A stretch of DNA of 64,000 nucleotides, taken from NCBI RefSeq assembly GCF_016406305.1, contig NZ_CP066369.1:3304501-3368500 (forward strand). Reading direction: 5' to 3'. The translations under genes and the position numbers were made by a program. Each line of letters opens with the position of its first letter. Position 1 is the stretch's first letter. Shown piece after piece: positions 44,567-56,472 of the stretch. The notes beneath the pieces were generated by a model. The model saw only the letters and a list, made by a program, of their open reading frames with translations. It had not been told where the DNA came from and searched no databases. This DNA is from Shewanella putrefaciens. GTDB taxonomy: Bacteria > Pseudomonadota > Gammaproteobacteria > Enterobacterales > Shewanellaceae.

Positions 44567-47209
44567 TTACAGAGTACGTGCCACTTCGACGGTTTCGAAC
44601 ACTTCGATTTGGTCGCCTACGCGAACATCGTTGTAGTTCTTAACGCCGATACCACATTCCATACCGTTGCGAACTTCGTTAACGTCATCTTTAAAGCGAC
44701 GCAGAGATTCGAGTTCACCTTCGAAGATCACCACGTTATCACGCAGTACGCGAATTGGAGCGCTACGCTTGATGGTACCTTCGGTCACCATACAACCTGC
44801 AATCGCACCCAGCTTAGGTGATTTGAACACGTCACGAACTTCAGCCAGACCGATAATTTGCTGTTTGAACTCAGGAGACAGCATACCTGTCATCGCCGCT
44901 TTCACTTCATCAATCAAATTATAGATAACGCTGTAGTAACGTAGGTCAACGCTTTCACTCTCGATGGTCTTACGCGCCTGTGCATCGGCACGCACGTTAA
45001 AGCCAACCATGATAGCGTTAGAAGCCGCAGCTAAGGTCGCATCGGTTTCGGTCAGCGCGCCCACACCGCGAGCGATGATGTTCACTTTCACTTCGTCGGT
45101 AGACAGACCCGTTAACGAGTCGGTAATCGCTTCTAGTGAGCCTTGTACGTCTGCTTTAAGAACGATGTTCAGTTCTTTCACTTCGCCATCTGTCATGTTA
45201 GCGAACATGTTTTCAAGCTTAGATTTTTGCTGACGTGCTAATTTCACATCACGGAACTTGCCTTGACGATACAGGGCAACTTCACGGGCTTTACGCTCAT
45301 CACGTACCACAGTTGCTTCATCACCCGCTGACGGAACGCCAGACAGACCTAGAATTTCAACAGGGATTGATGGACCCGCTTCAGTGATTGAACGACCGTT
45401 CTCGTCCTTCATCGCACGGATTTTACCGTACTCAAGGCCACATAGAACGATATCACCTTGGCGCAACGTACCTTCCTGAACCAGAATCGTTGCCACAGGG
45501 CCGCGACCTTTATCCAGTTGAGATTCGATAACCACACCAGCGGCCATACCATCACGTACCGCTTTAAGCTCTAATACTTCAGCCTGCAGTAGGATACCTT
45601 CGAGCAGGTCATCAACACCTTCACCTGTCTTAGCAGATACGAAGGCGAACATGTTGTCTCCGCCCCAATCTTCAGACATAACGCCGTGTTGTGACAATTC
45701 GCTCTTAACGCGATCGATATCCGCTTCCGGTTTATCCATCTTGTTCACAGCCACGATTAATGGCACGTTACCGGCTTTAGCATGTTGAATCGCTTCGATG
45801 GTCTGTGGCATTACACCGTCATCGGCCGCAACCACTAACACCACGATATCCGTTGCCTTGGCACCGCGAGCACGCATTGCGGTAAACGCGGCGTGGCCTG
45901 GGGTATCGAGGAAAGTGATCATGCCGTTTTCGGTCTCAACATGGTATGCACCAATATGCTGAGTAATACCACCGGCTTCGCCAGCGGCCACTTTCGCGCG
46001 GCGAATATAGTCGAGTAAAGACGTTTTACCGTGGTCAACGTGGCCCATAATGGTCACAACCGGTGCACGGGATTCCAGCTTAACGCCGTCCTCATCGTCA
46101 CGGTCTAACAATACTTGATGCTCAAGTTCGTTTTCACGAATTAGCACCACTTTGTGACCCATTTCTTCGGCGACTAATTGGGCAGTCTCTTGATCTAACA
46201 CTTGGTTGATCGTGACCATTGAGCCCATTTTCATCATTTGTTTGATGATTTCAGTCGCTTTCACTGCCATTAAATGCGCCAGTTCAGAAACGGTCACTGT
46301 TTCACCGATACGCACATCACGGCTTACAGCTGCCACAGGCTTGTTGAAGCCGTGGGCCATAGACTCTGGAGCTGTGCTGCGGTTACGCATGTGCTTTTCA
46401 CGGCCATCACGGGCATCTTTACCGCCACGCTTCTTAGCGTTGCTCTTGTTACGAGCACGACGGCCGCGTTTTTCTTCATCCAGATCAGAGGTATCTTCAG
46501 CAGCACGGGCTACTTTAGAGGTAGTGATGTGGTGATCGCCGTTTCTTTCAGCTTCTAAACGTTGACGCTCTTCTTCGGCCCAACGCTTAGAGTTTTCTTC
46601 CGCCAATAAACGGGCTTTTTCGGCCGCTTTTGCCGCTTCTTCATCTTGCTTACGCTTAGTCGCCGCTTCTTGCGCCGCTTTTAAACGCTCAGCTTCTAAA
46701 CGTGCCGCTTCTGCTTCTGGAGAAGCATCTTTGGTTACTTTCACTTCTGCCGCCGCTTTGGCTTTTGCTTTGGCTTCAGCTTCTGCTTTAGCCTTAGCTT
46801 CTGCCTCGGCTTTCGCCTTGGCCGCTTGAGCCGCTTCCGCTTCGGCCTTTGCTTTTGCTAATGCTTCAGCTTCCGCTTTCGCCTCTTCTTCCGCTTTTAG
46901 CACTGCGTCATTCACATCACGCTTAACAAAAGTACGGGTTTTCCGCACTTCCACTTTCACATCTTTAGATTGACCGCCATTACCCGCTACGCTCAGGGTT
47001 GATACCGTTTTGCGCTGCAGCGTCATTTTAGTCGGGGCACTCTCGCCACCGTGCTGCTTTTTCAGATAATCCAATAACTGCTGCTTTTCAGCTTCAGAGA
47101 CGTTATCAGCTTGGCCTTTCTTAATTCCAGCCTGAGAGAATTGCTCAATCAGACGTTCAACACTTTTACCCACTTCCGTGGCCAATTTCTCTACGGTAGT
47201 ATCTGCCAT
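44567..47209 (-). CDS. infB: Translation initiation factor IF-2
   Basis: An 880-residue IF-2. The N-terminal region carries the short IF2_N domain ([20 protein letters not shown]), then a long Ala/Lys/Glu helical linker (about 105-245), a second IF2_N region, the GTPase domain with [11 protein letters not shown] (G1), DTPGHAAF (G3) and NKMDKPEAD (G4), and domains II-IV ending [12 protein letters not shown]. It delivers fMet-tRNA to the 30S. Internal starts giving shorter IF-2 forms are possible but not identified. The gene is the fourth of the rimP operon. Confidence 0.98.
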   Translation of the reverse strand: MADTTVEKLATEVGKSVERLIEQFSQAGIKKGQADNVSEAEKQQLLDYLKKQHGGESAPTKMTLQRKTVSTLSVAGNGGQSKDVKVEVRKTRTFVKRDVNDAVLKAEEEAKAEAEALAKAKAEAEAAQAAKAKAEAEAKAKAEAEAKAKAKAAAEVKVTKDASPEAEAARLEAERLKAAQEAATKRKQDEEAAKAAEKARLLAEENSKRWAEEERQRLEAERNGDHHITTSKVARAAEDTSDLDEEKRGRRARNKSNAKKRGGKDARDGREKHMRNRSTAPESMAHGFNKPVAAVSRDVRIGETVTVSELAHLMAVKATEIIKQMMKMGSMVTINQVLDQETAQLVAEEMGHKVVLIRENELEHQVLLDRDDEDGVKLESRAPVVTIMGHVDHGKTSLLDYIRRAKVAAGEAGGITQHIGAYHVETENGMITFLDTPGHAAFTAMRARGAKATDIVVLVVAADDGVMPQTIEAIQHAKAGNVPLIVAVNKMDKPEADIDRVKSELSQHGVMSEDWGGDNMFAFVSAKTGEGVDDLLEGILLQAEVLELKAVRDGMAAGVVIESQLDKGRGPVATILVQEGTLRQGDIVLCGLEYGKIRAMKDENGRSITEAGPSIPVEILGLSGVPSAGDEATVVRDERKAREVALYRQGKFRDVKLARQQKSKLENMFANMTDGEVKELNIVLKADVQGSLEAITDSLTGLSTDEVKVNIIARGVGALTETDATLAAASNAIMVGFNVRADAQARKTIESESVDLRYYSVIYNLIDEVKAAMTGMLSPEFKQQIIGLAEVRDVFKSPKLGAIAGCMVTEGTIKRSAPIRVLRDNVVIFEGELESLRRFKDDVNEVRNGMECGIGVKNYNDVRVGDQIEVFETVEVARTL

Positions 47210-47234
47210 CAGTTAAATCCCCCTGTTGATCGAC

Positions 47235-48734
47235 TTATGCTTCTTCGCCAAACCAACAGATGTTGCGGGCAGCCATGATGAGCGCACCTGCTTTTTCTTC
47301 TGTCAATTCTTCAATTTCGATCAAATCATCAATGCCTTGTTCAGCCAAGTCTTCTAGAGTCACAATACCTTTGCTTGCTAAAACATAGGCTAAGTGTCTT
47401 TCAACACCTTCAAGTGCTAACAACTCGTCACTTGGCTCCACACCATCTAGTGCTTCTTCAGTAGCGAGAGCTCTGGTAGAGATCGCCGCTTTTGCACGTT
47501 CACGTAAAGCTTCAACGAGATCTTCGTCAAAACCATCAATCGCCAATAGTTCAGACACAGGTACATATGCGATTTCTTCGAGCGACGTAAAGCCCTCATC
47601 CGCAAGTACTTGTGCAAAATCTTCATCGACATCCAATGAACTCACAAATAGACTCATCACTTTGGCGCTTTCGGCCTGATGTTTCTTATTCATGTCTTCC
47701 ACTGTCATAACGTTCAATTCCCAACCTGTAAGTTGAGTCGCTAAACGTACGTTTTGGCCATTACGTCCAATGGCTTGTGCCAAGCTATCAGCCTCAACGG
47801 CGATATCCATTGAATGGTTATCTTCGTCAACAATGATAGAGGCCACATCGGCTGGCGCCATGGCATTGATCACGTATTGCGCTGGATTATCATCCCACAA
47901 TACGATATCAACACGCTCGCCACCCAGTTCATTCGATACCGCTTGTACACGTGCGCCACGCATACCCACGCACGCACCGATTGGATCGATACGGCGGTCA
48001 TTGGATTTAACGGCAATCTTCGCGCGAGCGCCTGGGTCACGGGCAGCGCCCATCACTTCGATCAGCTCATCGGCAATTTCAGGCACTTCAACACGGAAAA
48101 GCTCAATCAGCATTTCTGGCTTAGTGCGGGTTAAAAACAGCTGCGCGCCGCGGGCTTCTGGACGCACCGAGTACAGTAATGCGCGTACACGGTCACCAGG
48201 GCGGAAAGATTCACGTGAAATTAAATCTTCACGGAACAGTACGCCGTCGGCATTGCTACCTAAATCGACTACCACACTTTCACGGGTCGCTTTTTTCACT
48301 ACACCCGTGATCAGCTCGCCTTCTTTATCTTGGAACTGCTCAACCACTTGCGCACGCTCGGCTTCACGTACTTTTTGTACTATGACTTGCTTAGCGGTTT
48401 GAGTGGTAATACGGTCAAAAACCACGGACTCGATATCATCTTCGATATATTCGCCCGGCTGAATGTCCGGATTTTCGTAACGAGCCGCTTCGAGCGTGAT
48501 CTCGCGGAATGGGTTCTCTAGGGCTTCGCCGTGGTCGTCTACCACCATCCAACGACGGAATGTTTCGTAGCCGCCAGTTTTACGATCGATGGAAACACGA
48601 ACGTCGATATCGCCTTCGTATTTTTTCTTGGTTGCAGTAGCCAGAGCGATCTCTAGCGCTTCAAAAATTTTCTCGCGTGGAACGGCCTTTTCATTTGAAA
48701 CCGCTTCAGCGACTAGCAGAATCTCTTTATTCAT
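47235..48734 (-). CDS. nusA: Transcription termination/antitermination protein NusA
   Basis: A 499-residue NusA of the gammaproteobacterial type. The N-terminal RNAP-binding domain starts [22 protein letters not shown], followed by S1 ([21 protein letters not shown]), two KH domains ([33 protein letters not shown]) and two acidic C-terminal repeats, all present. It acts in pausing, termination and rRNA antitermination. It lies 25 bp from infB and 30 bp from rimP, consistent with one operon. Confidence 0.98.
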   Translation of the reverse strand: MNKEILLVAEAVSNEKAVPREKIFEALEIALATATKKKYEGDIDVRVSIDRKTGGYETFRRWMVVDDHGEALENPFREITLEAARYENPDIQPGEYIEDDIESVVFDRITTQTAKQVIVQKVREAERAQVVEQFQDKEGELITGVVKKATRESVVVDLGSNADGVLFREDLISRESFRPGDRVRALLYSVRPEARGAQLFLTRTKPEMLIELFRVEVPEIADELIEVMGAARDPGARAKIAVKSNDRRIDPIGACVGMRGARVQAVSNELGGERVDIVLWDDNPAQYVINAMAPADVASIIVDEDNHSMDIAVEADSLAQAIGRNGQNVRLATQLTGWELNVMTVEDMNKKHQAESAKVMSLFVSSLDVDEDFAQVLADEGFTSLEEIAYVPVSELLAIDGFDEDLVEALRERAKAAISTRALATEEALDGVEPSDELLALEGVERHLAYVLASKGIVTLEDLAEQGIDDLIEIEELTEEKAGALIMAARNICWFGEEA

Positions 48735-48763
48735 CTCGTCTTGCCTCGTTCACCTTGAAACCA

Positions 48764-49219
48764 TCAAAACTTAGCGATTACGTTGCCTTTACGGATATTA
48801 TCCAGGGCGACAACTAGCTCTTTACCATTCACATTCAGCGAGAGCATTTGCCCTTCAACCTTGGTAATGGCGCCTTTTAAATTACGACTGCCCGCGACAG
48901 GCATAGTCAGTTGAACTTTCGCATCTTCACCCACGTAGGCCGCATACTGCTCGGCAGTAAACAACGGTCTATCCACACCAGGTGAAGAAACCTCTAGGGT
49001 GTATTCAGTCGGAATAGGGTCTTCAACATCGAGTACAGCACTGACCTGACGGCTGGCATTGGCACAATCTTCGATATTGATACCGTTTTCGCCATCAATA
49101 AACACGCGAAGTGTTGAATGCTTACCCGCTTGAACATATTCAATGCCCCAGAGTTGGAAGCCTAATGCTTCCACAGGCACTTTGAGCATTTCTGCCAGTC
49201 TGGATTCTAATGTTGCCAA
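48764..49219 (-). CDS. rimP: Ribosome maturation factor RimP
   Basis: 151 residues; needed for 30S assembly. Domains: N-terminal alpha/beta ([38 protein letters not shown]) and C-terminal Sm-like ([20 protein letters not shown]). The only suitable start is TTG at 49219, with GGGGG upstream at a good distance; an unusual start can keep translation low. Two terminator-like hairpins precede it. Confidence 0.95.
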   Translation of the reverse strand: MATLESRLAEMLKVPVEALGFQLWGIEYVQAGKHSTLRVFIDGENGINIEDCANASRQVSAVLDVEDPIPTEYTLEVSSPGVDRPLFTAEQYAAYVGEDAKVQLTMPVAGSRNLKGAITKVEGQMLSLNVNGKELVVALDNIRKGNVIAKF

Positions 49220-49238
49220 AATTGACCCCCGGAAAAAA

Positions 49239-49260
49239 CAAAAAAGGGCTGAATAGCCCT
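49239..49260 (-). terminator. Terminator-like hairpin just upstream of rimP
   Basis: Minus-strand AGGGCT-ATTC-AGCCCT is followed by TTTTTGTTTTTTCC. It is 20 bp before the rimP start. Confidence 0.75.
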
Positions 49261-49308
49261 AGTACAACGCCGTATAGAATATACGACAAATTTAAAAGTC
49301 CCAGATAA

Positions 49309-49331
49309 CAAAAAACCCCGTAATCACGAGG
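49309..49331 (-). terminator. Terminator-like hairpin after tRNA-fMet
   Basis: Minus-strand CCTCGT-GATT-ACGGGG (with one G-T pair) is followed by TTTTTTG. It lies about 60 bp after the tRNA 3' end. Confidence 0.65.
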
Positions 49332-49391
49332 TCATTAGTGTCAAGAACCTGTAAACCATAACGAATTCAAACACTATTCGTTACTAGGAGC

Positions 49392-49468
<77 letters not shown>

Positions 49469-49549
49469 TCAACTGTGTGCAAGTATATTGACTATCGTCT
49501 TTTCTTGCAATAACTAAGAGAGATGTTAACTCGTCTATCTTAGTTAATT

Positions 49550-49636
49550 TGGTGCCGAGAGCGGGACTTGAACCCGCACGTCCGTTAGGACACAGCCACC
49601 TCAAGGCTGCGCGTCTACCAATTTCACCACCTCGGC
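49550..49636 (-). tRNA. tRNA-Leu (GAG)
   Basis: An 87-nt type II tRNA with a long variable arm and encoded CCA. The anticodon loop TTGAGGT sits on the stem CAGCC/GGCTG. It lies between secG and tRNA-fMet on the same strand, as a leuU-type gene does in E. coli. Confidence 0.97.
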
Positions 49637-49646
49637 TAAACTCTTA

Positions 49647-49982
49647 CTAGTCAGGAATTTTGGTTTCTGACTTTTCGGTTCCTTGCTCAACAGGTTGTGT
49701 CACCTGTTCAGTATCTGAACCTAAATTATTCCATGAATCTTCATTTTTTGCGTGATTTGCACTTAAGTTGCCAATAACCAGACTTAAGGTAAAAAACGCA
49801 ATGGCCAGAATCGCCGTTGTGCGTGTCAAGAAATTACCTGAACCGCTTGAACCAAATAAGGTACCCGATGCACCGGCGCCAAATGAGGCACCCATGTCAG
49901 CTCCTTTACCTTGCTGGATTAAGATCAGGCCAATTAAACCTAATGCTACCAACAAGTAAACAACCACTAAAACTTCATACAT
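49647..49982 (-). CDS. secG: Preprotein translocase subunit SecG
   Basis: 111 residues with two transmembrane helices (about 3-23 and 55-75), joined by the typical Gly/Ser-rich linker GADMGASFGAGASGTLFGSSG. It assists SecYEG. The tail after about residue 80 is polar and acidic. The start is 1 bp from the tpiA stop, so the two are coupled. Confidence 0.95.
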   Translation of the reverse strand: MYEVLVVVYLLVALGLIGLILIQQGKGADMGASFGAGASGTLFGSSGSGNFLTRTTAILAIAFFTLSLVIGNLSANHAKNEDSWNNLGSDTEQVTQPVEQGTEKSETKIPD

Positions 49983-49983
49983 A

Positions 49984-50766
49984 TTATGCGCTCATCGCTA
50001 TGGTACACAGACTTAAAAACTCGCTAGAGTTTAAACTGGCACCGCCAATCAGTCCACCATCAACATCAGGTTGGGCAAATAAATCTGCAGCATTACTCGG
50101 TGTTACACTACCACCGTAGAGAATCCTGATATTTTCTCCGATAAACGGAGATACTTCAGAGAGGCGTTTGCGAATAAACGCATGAACTTCCTGTGCCTGC
50201 TCTGGTGTAGCGCTTTTACCTGTCCCCACAGCCCATAATGGCTCGTAGGCGATAATGGCGTTATCAAAAGCCATAGTGCCATTCTTCTGGATCACTATGT
50301 CCAACTCTTCAGCAATCACCTCAAAGGTACGTCTTGCTTCCCGCGCTGGACCCGACTCACCCACACATAAAATTGGGGTCAGACCGTGCTTTTGTGCAGC
50401 GGCGAATTTCTCCGCTACGATATTACTCGTCTCTCCGTACATACGGCGACGTTCTGAATGCCCGATAATCACATATCGACATCCTGAATCTTTGAGCATC
50501 TGACCTGAAACTTCACCGGTATAAGCGCCAAAGTCATGTTGACTTAGGTTTTGTGCGCCCATCCTAACAAGTGAACCGTCTAACGCTTCCTTGTTTGCTT
50601 CTAGCAGTTGCCTAACGCTCTCTAGATAGATAGAAGGCGGGCATAAAACCACTTCAGCTGAATCATTTTGGAGCTTAGATGCAAATTTCTTGAACAACTC
50701 TTGTGCTAATGCCGCACTGCCGTTCATCTTCCAATTGCCAGCTACCATAGGACGTCTGAGTGCCAT
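49984..50766 (-). CDS. tpiA: Triosephosphate isomerase
   Basis: 260 residues from the ATG at 50766, chosen for GAGGAG 6 nt upstream (an adjacent GTG at 50769 is less well spaced). Interconverts DHAP and glyceraldehyde-3-phosphate. Catalytic residues are in context: GNWKMNG (Lys), VIIGHSERR (His) and AYEPLWAVGTG (Glu). The tpiA-secG order matches other Alteromonadales. Confidence 0.98.
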   Translation of the reverse strand: MALRRPMVAGNWKMNGSAALAQELFKKFASKLQNDSAEVVLCPPSIYLESVRQLLEANKEALDGSLVRMGAQNLSQHDFGAYTGEVSGQMLKDSGCRYVIIGHSERRRMYGETSNIVAEKFAAAQKHGLTPILCVGESGPAREARRTFEVIAEELDIVIQKNGTMAFDNAIIAYEPLWAVGTGKSATPEQAQEVHAFIRKRLSEVSPFIGENIRILYGGSVTPSNAADLFAQPDVDGGLIGGASLNSSEFLSLCTIAMSA

Positions 50767-50960
50767 CACTGTCTCCTCTGAAAGCGGCGTGAATAATAGC
50801 GAACCACTTATTAAGTTACAATAGCTAAATTCGAATTTTTTTAGATATCAGGTTGGAATGCTTAATTTTTACACTCCAAAGCTGCTTTCTGTTCATTTGT
50901 GCAGCTAACACCTTCATTTTCAATCGGTATCAGCCGCACTCATTACAAAATGGGTAAATA

Positions 50961-52298
50961 CTAGCTTGCCGATTTTACCGCATCCGCGATCAAATTTGCG
51001 TGGGCCAATACTGCACTATGATCGTCACCTTCTACCATGACACGGATCAAAGGTTCAGTACCTGACTTGCGTAGCAATACTCGACCACGAGCCCCGAGTT
51101 GTGACTCGACTTGAGCTTGGGCCGCTTTGACCTTATCGGACTTCAGGGGATCATGCTCGCCCTCAAAGCGCACATTGACTAGCACTTGCGGTAACATTTC
51201 CATAGGTGCTGTCAATTGCTCTAGGGTCGCGTTTTGTCGACGCATGGCCGCTAACACTAAGATCCCAGCGACGATACCATCGCCTGTCGTGCCATGATCT
51301 AAATTCAGAATATGTCCTGAATTCTCACCGCCGATACGCCAATCGAGTTCCTTAAGCAATTCCATCACATAACGGTCGCCCACCTTTGAACGGGCAAAGG
51401 GAATATCGAGCGCTTGCAGGGCTAAATCTAGCCCAAGGTTAGACATTAAGGTACCGACAACTCCGCCGCGTAATACGCCACGGTTTTTCGCATCACAGGC
51501 CAGAATATAGAGGATTTGGTCGCCGTCAATCACCTCCCCTTTGCTGTTGACCATCATAATGCGGTCACCGTCACCATCGAGCGCGATACCTAAATCGGCG
51601 CCTTCGGCAAGCACGGTTTCACAAATTTTGCCCATGGACGTCGCGCCGACTTTGTCATTGATGTTCACGCCATTAGGCTTATCACCAATGGCGACCACTT
51701 CGGCGCCTAATTCACGAAATACCGCAGGAGCTATATGATAAGTTGCGCCATGGGCACAATCGACCACAATTTTTAAGCCCGTTAGGGTATGCTCTGCCGG
51801 GAAATTACCTTTGCAATACTCGATATAACGGCCGCGGGCATCTTCGATACGGGAGACTTTGCCTAACAGATGTGACTCGACACAAACGAGGGGCTTTTCA
51901 AGCTCGGCTTCAATTTCTAACTCTAGCTTATCGTCTAACTTACTGCCGTCGTTAGAGAAAAATTTAATGCCATTATCATAATAGGGATTGTGTGATGCAC
52001 TGATCACAACCCCAGCCTCGGCGCGGAATGTACGCGTCAAATAGGCCACTGCGGGCGTTGGCATAGGTCCCATTAACATCACATTGAGGCCCGCGGCCGA
52101 AAGACCCGCTTCTAATGCAGATTCAAACATATAACCTGAGATGCGGGTATCTTTACCGATAATCACCTTCTTGGTGCCACTGCGAGATAACACTCGTCCC
52201 GCGGCCCAACCTAATTTCAGTGTCAGCTCAGGCGTCATTTGCCCTGAACCCACCTTGCCACGAATACCATCGGTTCCAAAAAATTTACGTTCAGTCAT
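50961..52298 (-). CDS. glmM: Phosphoglucosamine mutase
   Basis: 445 residues from the ATG at 52298, which is the standard length; the frame opens 14 codons earlier but that part is not conserved. Converts glucosamine-6-phosphate to the 1-phosphate for UDP-GlcNAc synthesis. Motifs: [11 protein letters not shown], the phosphoserine loop [16 protein letters not shown], the metal loop DGDGDR and the C-terminal phosphate loop [13 protein letters not shown]. It follows folP by 75 bp, as in E. coli. Confidence 0.97.
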   Translation of the reverse strand: MTERKFFGTDGIRGKVGSGQMTPELTLKLGWAAGRVLSRSGTKKVIIGKDTRISGYMFESALEAGLSAAGLNVMLMGPMPTPAVAYLTRTFRAEAGVVISASHNPYYDNGIKFFSNDGSKLDDKLELEIEAELEKPLVCVESHLLGKVSRIEDARGRYIEYCKGNFPAEHTLTGLKIVVDCAHGATYHIAPAVFRELGAEVVAIGDKPNGVNINDKVGATSMGKICETVLAEGADLGIALDGDGDRIMMVNSKGEVIDGDQILYILACDAKNRGVLRGGVVGTLMSNLGLDLALQALDIPFARSKVGDRYVMELLKELDWRIGGENSGHILNLDHGTTGDGIVAGILVLAAMRRQNATLEQLTAPMEMLPQVLVNVRFEGEHDPLKSDKVKAAQAQVESQLGARGRVLLRKSGTEPLIRVMVEGDDHSAVLAHANLIADAVKSAS

Positions 52299-52372
52299 AT
52301 CGCCCCATACACTAAATGTGTCCCAGTTAACTGGGATCATAATATTAATTAGATACTTAACAAGAATAGCGT

Positions 52373-53206
52373 TTAGAGATATGCCTGTGTCGCTTGTAAC
52401 ACTTTAAGCATATCTATTGTTTCAGGGACATCATGTACGCGAATAATATGAGCCCCTTTTTGGGCCGCTATCATAGCGCCAGCCAGGCTCCCCGCCAAAC
52501 GTTCTGAGGTCGGTCTTCCGAGGAGATTACCTATCATGCTCTTACGGGATAAACCGATCAATATCGGCAATTCAAACTGGGCAAAAGTATCTAACTTTGC
52601 CAGCAGTTCATAGTTATGTTCTAAGGTTTTCCCAAAGCCAAAACCGGGGTCTATCAATAAGTGTTCCCGCGGGATGCCCGCATCGAGACAAGCTTGGATC
52701 CGCTCGGTAAGAAATTCAGCGACATCGACAATGACATCTTGGTATTCGGGAGCGCTCTGCATACTGCGCGGCTCGCCTTGCATGTGCATTAAACAAATAG
52801 GCACATTCAACTGCGCAGCGGTCTCAAGCGCCCCAGGCTCCATCAGGGCACGCACATCATTGATTAAGTGCGCGCCAGCATTAACCGCTTGGCGCATTAC
52901 TTCAGGTTTGCTGGTATCGACCGAAATCCACACATCATGGTGTTTAGCCACATAGCTCACGAGCGGGATCACTCGGGCTAATTCATCTTCAACACTCACA
53001 TCAGCCGCACCTGGCCTTGTCGACTCGCCGCCAATATCGATGATTTTGGCGCCTTGGGCGACCATTTCGTCTGCATGCTTACAGGCAAGCTCGAAGGAGG
53101 AAAATTTGCCACCATCGGAAAAAGAATCGGGAGTCACATTAAGAATACCCATCACAACGGGGGAAGCTAAAGACAGGCGTTTAGTACCAACAATTAATTC
53201 AAACAC
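52373..53206 (-). CDS. folP: Dihydropteroate synthase
   Basis: 277 residues. Joins p-aminobenzoate to dihydropterin pyrophosphate in folate synthesis. Family motifs: [54 protein letters not shown] and GLSRKSMIG. The start is a GTG with GGAG 7 nt upstream. It lies between ftsH and glmM, a widely conserved order. Confidence 0.97.
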   Translation of the reverse strand: MFELIVGTKRLSLASPVVMGILNVTPDSFSDGGKFSSFELACKHADEMVAQGAKIIDIGGESTRPGAADVSVEDELARVIPLVSYVAKHHDVWISVDTSKPEVMRQAVNAGAHLINDVRALMEPGALETAAQLNVPICLMHMQGEPRSMQSAPEYQDVIVDVAEFLTERIQACLDAGIPREHLLIDPGFGFGKTLEHNYELLAKLDTFAQFELPILIGLSRKSMIGNLLGRPTSERLAGSLAGAMIAAQKGAHIIRVHDVPETIDMLKVLQATQAYL

Positions 53207-53330
53207 GCATTTACTCCAGTTGGGGCTGCTTGCTAGCGCATTACCGATTGTCTCCCCACAGCTTGGGGATCTTTAGAATGAAGAAACAGTAACAAATGAC
53301 AACGCAGTCAATTTTTTAGCAAGGTAAAAC

Positions 53331-53355
53331 AAGAAAACCCCTTTACGGGGTTCTC
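53331..53355 (-). terminator. Terminator after ftsH
   Basis: Minus-strand AACCCC-GTAAA-GGGGTT followed by TTCTTGTTTT. It lies about 17 bp after the ftsH stop and separates it from folP. Confidence 0.8.
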
Positions 53356-53371
53356 TTTCTATTACGACAAC

Positions 53372-55321
53372 TTACTTAATGGGGGATTCATCCACATCTT
53401 TAAGTTCAGTTTCAACGGGAGCCGCCTTAGCGGTTTCCTCCGTTTTGACTGCAGGTTCACCCTGGCCATTGCCTTTATCGTTTGAACCATTGTCATCGAC
53501 TTGCCAATCGGCAGGTTGGCGCACTTCACGGCGATTCATTAAATCGTCAATTTGAAGTGAATCAATGGTTTCATACTTCATCAAAGCTTCTTTCATCGAA
53601 TGCAGAATATCGAGGTTATCCGTCAATATCTGCTTAGCACGGCCATAGTTTTTGTCGATAAAGACTTTCACTTCGGCATCGATAATGGTCGCGGTTTCAT
53701 CGGACATGGCTTTGGCTTTACCCATGCTGCGCCCTAAGAACACTTCACCGTCTTCTTCGGCATAGAGTAATGGACCCAACTTGTCCGAGAAGCCCCACTG
53801 GGTCACCATGTTACGCGCAATAGATGTCGCGTATTTGATGTCCTGTGATGCACCCGTCGACACTTTGTCGCTACCGTAGATAAGCTCTTCCGCTAAACGA
53901 CCACCGTAGGCAACCGAAATTTGGCTCTCTAACTTACGACGACTCTGGCTCACTGAGTCAGCTTCGGGTAAGAAGAAAGTCACGCCCAGTGCACGGCCGC
54001 GAGGAATAATAGTCACCTTGTGCACAGGATCGTGCTCTGGTACTAAACAACCCACAATAGCATGGCCCGCTTCGTGGTATGCGGTCATTTCTTTTTCGGC
54101 TTCAGACATCACCATAGAGCGGCGCTCAGCGCCCATCATGATTTTATCTTTTGCACGTTCAAATTCTTCCATGCCTACAACTCGGCGATTTCCACGAGCC
54201 GCAAACAGGGCAGCTTCGTTGACTAAGTTAGCCAAGTCAGCGCCCGAGAAACCAGGCGTACCACGGGCAATTACGCTCGCCTTCACATCTTCAGAAAGCG
54301 GCACTTTACGCATATGCACTTTTAAAATCTGCTCACGACCGCGAACATCAGGTAAGCCAACAACCACTTGACGGTCAAAACGACCTGGACGCAATAACGC
54401 AGAATCGAGCACGTCCGGACGGTTAGTTGCCGCGATAACGATAACGCCTTCATTACCTTCGAAGCCGTCCATCTCAACCAGCATTTGGTTCAGTGTTTGC
54501 TCACGTTCATCATGACCGCCACCTAAACCCGCGCCACGTTGACGACCTACCGCATCGATTTCATCGATGAAGATAATACAAGGTGCCGACTTTTTCGCTT
54601 GTTCGAACATGTCACGCACACGGGATGCACCGACACCAACAAACATTTCCACGAAATCAGAACCTGAAATAGTGAAGAAAGGCACTTTAGATTCACCCGC
54701 AATGGCTTTTGCCAGCAAGGTTTTACCTGTACCAGGAGGCCCCACCATCAGCACGCCCGTTGGAATACGGCCGCCCAACTTTTGGAATTTGGTCGGATCA
54801 CGTAGGTAATCAACTAGCTCTTTCACTTCTTCTTTTGCTTCGTCACAACCTGCAACATCGGCAAAAGTGGTTTTAATCTGATCTTCGCTCATCAGCTTGG
54901 CTTTGCTCTTACCAAAGGACATAGCGCCTTTGCCACCGCCACCTTGCATCTGGCGCATGAAGAAAATCCATACCCCGATAAGCAATAACATAGGGAACCA
55001 AGAGATGAAGATTTGAGTTAGGAACCCAGACTCTTCGGCTTCTTGGCCTTTCATAGTGATACCTTTACGGTCAAGATCATTAATCAAATCTTGATCATAT
55101 AACGGCATGATGGTTGTGAATTTTTCACCCGTTCGCTTAGACCCTTCAATAGTACGCTGATCGCTTTTTACTTCGACCGTAGCGACCTGTCCATCACGAA
55201 CATTGTCTAGGAAGGTAGAATAATCCATCTTCTGCGATGACGAAGAAGAGGGGGAGTAACCCTGAAACACTGACATCAGCACAACGGCGATGACAACCCA
55301 GAGTATTAAATTTTTTGCCAT
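53372..55321 (-). CDS. ftsH: ATP-dependent zinc metalloprotease FtsH
   Basis: 649 residues from the ATG at 55321 ([10 protein letters not shown]); the frame is open for eight more codons. Two transmembrane helices (about 5-22 and 96-116) flank a periplasmic domain. The AAA domain has [17 protein letters not shown] and the SRH region [13 protein letters not shown]; the protease site is HEAGH. It degrades LpxC, sigma-32 and damaged membrane proteins. It follows rlmE, as in E. coli. Confidence 0.98.
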   Translation of the reverse strand: MAKNLILWVVIAVVLMSVFQGYSPSSSSSQKMDYSTFLDNVRDGQVATVEVKSDQRTIEGSKRTGEKFTTIMPLYDQDLINDLDRKGITMKGQEAEESGFLTQIFISWFPMLLLIGVWIFFMRQMQGGGGKGAMSFGKSKAKLMSEDQIKTTFADVAGCDEAKEEVKELVDYLRDPTKFQKLGGRIPTGVLMVGPPGTGKTLLAKAIAGESKVPFFTISGSDFVEMFVGVGASRVRDMFEQAKKSAPCIIFIDEIDAVGRQRGAGLGGGHDEREQTLNQMLVEMDGFEGNEGVIVIAATNRPDVLDSALLRPGRFDRQVVVGLPDVRGREQILKVHMRKVPLSEDVKASVIARGTPGFSGADLANLVNEAALFAARGNRRVVGMEEFERAKDKIMMGAERRSMVMSEAEKEMTAYHEAGHAIVGCLVPEHDPVHKVTIIPRGRALGVTFFLPEADSVSQSRRKLESQISVAYGGRLAEELIYGSDKVSTGASQDIKYATSIARNMVTQWGFSDKLGPLLYAEEDGEVFLGRSMGKAKAMSDETATIIDAEVKVFIDKNYGRAKQILTDNLDILHSMKEALMKYETIDSLQIDDLMNRREVRQPADWQVDDNGSNDKGNGQGEPAVKTEETAKAAPVETELKDVDESPIK

Positions 55322-55374
55322 GTCACTCAAATTACTAGACCTCATAAAGTCTTGCGATGATTAACGCTAGGGTA

Positions 55375-56004
55375 CTACAACTTGTACCCTGTCGCCACAA
55401 GATAGACTTCACGGGAACGTGCCCGCGAAGAGTCCGGTTTACGTGTTTTTACTACTTTGAACGCCTCTTTAACCGCTTTCATATAGTCGTCAAAGCCCTC
55501 CCCCTGAAAGACTTTGACCGCAAAACTGCCATTAGGTGCCAACACTTGATGACACATATCTAACGCCAGCTCCACTAAATACATGGCGCGCGGTTGATCG
55601 ACACCGTCTGAACCACTCATGTTGGGCGCCATGTCAGACAACACAACATCAACCTTATCTGCACCGACGCGGGTAAGCAATGCTTCGAGGACTTTATCTT
55701 CACGAAAATCCCCTTGCAAAAAGTCTACCCCGACGATGGGATCCATAGGCAAAATGTCACAGGCGATGACCTTACCTTTATCTCCGACCAACTTCACCGC
55801 CACCTGCGACCAGCCGCCAGGCGCTGCACCTAGGTCGACCACAGTCATACCAGGGCGAATAAGTTGATCCTTTTGCTGAAGTTCTTCAAGCTTAAACGCA
55901 GCGCGAGAACGCAATCCCCGTTTCTGTGCTAGTTTGACATAATGATCATCAAAGTGTTCCAGCATCCAGCGGTTGGAACTGGCCGTACGTTTTTTACCTG
56001 ACAT
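55375..56004 (-). CDS. rlmE: 23S rRNA 2'-O-ribose U2552 methyltransferase RlmE (FtsJ/RrmJ)
   Basis: 209 residues. Methylates U2552 in the A loop of 23S rRNA; heat-inducible in E. coli. SAM-binding [15 protein letters not shown], the DFR/MAPNMSG segment ([11 protein letters not shown]) and the K-D-K catalytic set ([29 protein letters not shown]) are visible. It is about 55 bp upstream of ftsH and divergent from yhbY. Confidence 0.97.
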   Translation of the reverse strand: MSGKKRTASSNRWMLEHFDDHYVKLAQKRGLRSRAAFKLEELQQKDQLIRPGMTVVDLGAAPGGWSQVAVKLVGDKGKVIACDILPMDPIVGVDFLQGDFREDKVLEALLTRVGADKVDVVLSDMAPNMSGSDGVDQPRAMYLVELALDMCHQVLAPNGSFAVKVFQGEGFDDYMKAVKEAFKVVKTRKPDSSRARSREVYLVATGYKL

Positions 56005-56094
56005 TTAAAATCCGCAACAATTGAGAGTTACACAAGGGCTATATAAGGGTAGAATAGCCGTTTTTCAACAGTAACTCAGCAAAAGTTGGTAGAA

Positions 56095-56394
56095 ATGAAC
56101 TTAACAACCAAACAAAAACAGCATTTAAAAGGTCTGGCGCACAATTTAAAGCCAGTGGTGCTGCTTGGTGCCAATGGATTGACTGAAGGTGTACTCGCTG
56201 AAATTGAAAGCGCACTCGCTTATCATGAATTGATCAAAGTGAAAGTAGCCTCTGCCGACAGAGAGCTAAAAAATGCCATCGTTGATGCCATAGTACGTGA
56301 AACTCAATCCGCAAAAGTGCAACTTATTGGTCATATTCTGGTGATTTATCGTCAATCACCCGAAATGAAGATTGCTCTGCCAAAGGCAAAGTAA
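56095..56394 (+). CDS. yhbY: YhbY-family CRM-domain RNA-binding protein
   Basis: 99 residues from the ATG at 56095; a TTG at 56086 is three codons upstream. A single CRM domain: LTTKQKQHLKGLAHNLKPVV, VLLGANGLTEGV, ELIKVKVASADRE and LIGHILVIYRQS. E. coli YhbY associates with pre-50S particles. It is divergent from rlmE and has a strong shared terminator with secF. Confidence 0.95.
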   Translation: MNLTTKQKQHLKGLAHNLKPVVLLGANGLTEGVLAEIESALAYHELIKVKVASADRELKNAIVDAIVRETQSAKVQLIGHILVIYRQSPEMKIALPKAK

Positions 56395-56420
56395 TTTTTC
56401 TTGATTTATATCGTGTTAAC

Positions 56421-56455
56421 AAATGGGCCACTCAACTGAGTGGCCCATTTGTTTT
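56421..56455. terminator. Bidirectional intrinsic terminator between yhbY and secF
   Basis: AAATGGGCCACTC / GAGTGGCCCATTT (13 bp) followed by GTTTTTG. It sits between convergent genes and can serve both. Confidence 0.9.
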
Positions 56456-56472
56456 TGCTTTACGCTCATCGA

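Noticed and set aside
46206..46558. Antisense ORFs of about 100 codons inside infB
   Set aside because: They lie opposite the biased Ala/Lys/Glu and Arg-rich codons of IF-2, a common source of long spurious frames. No start signals.
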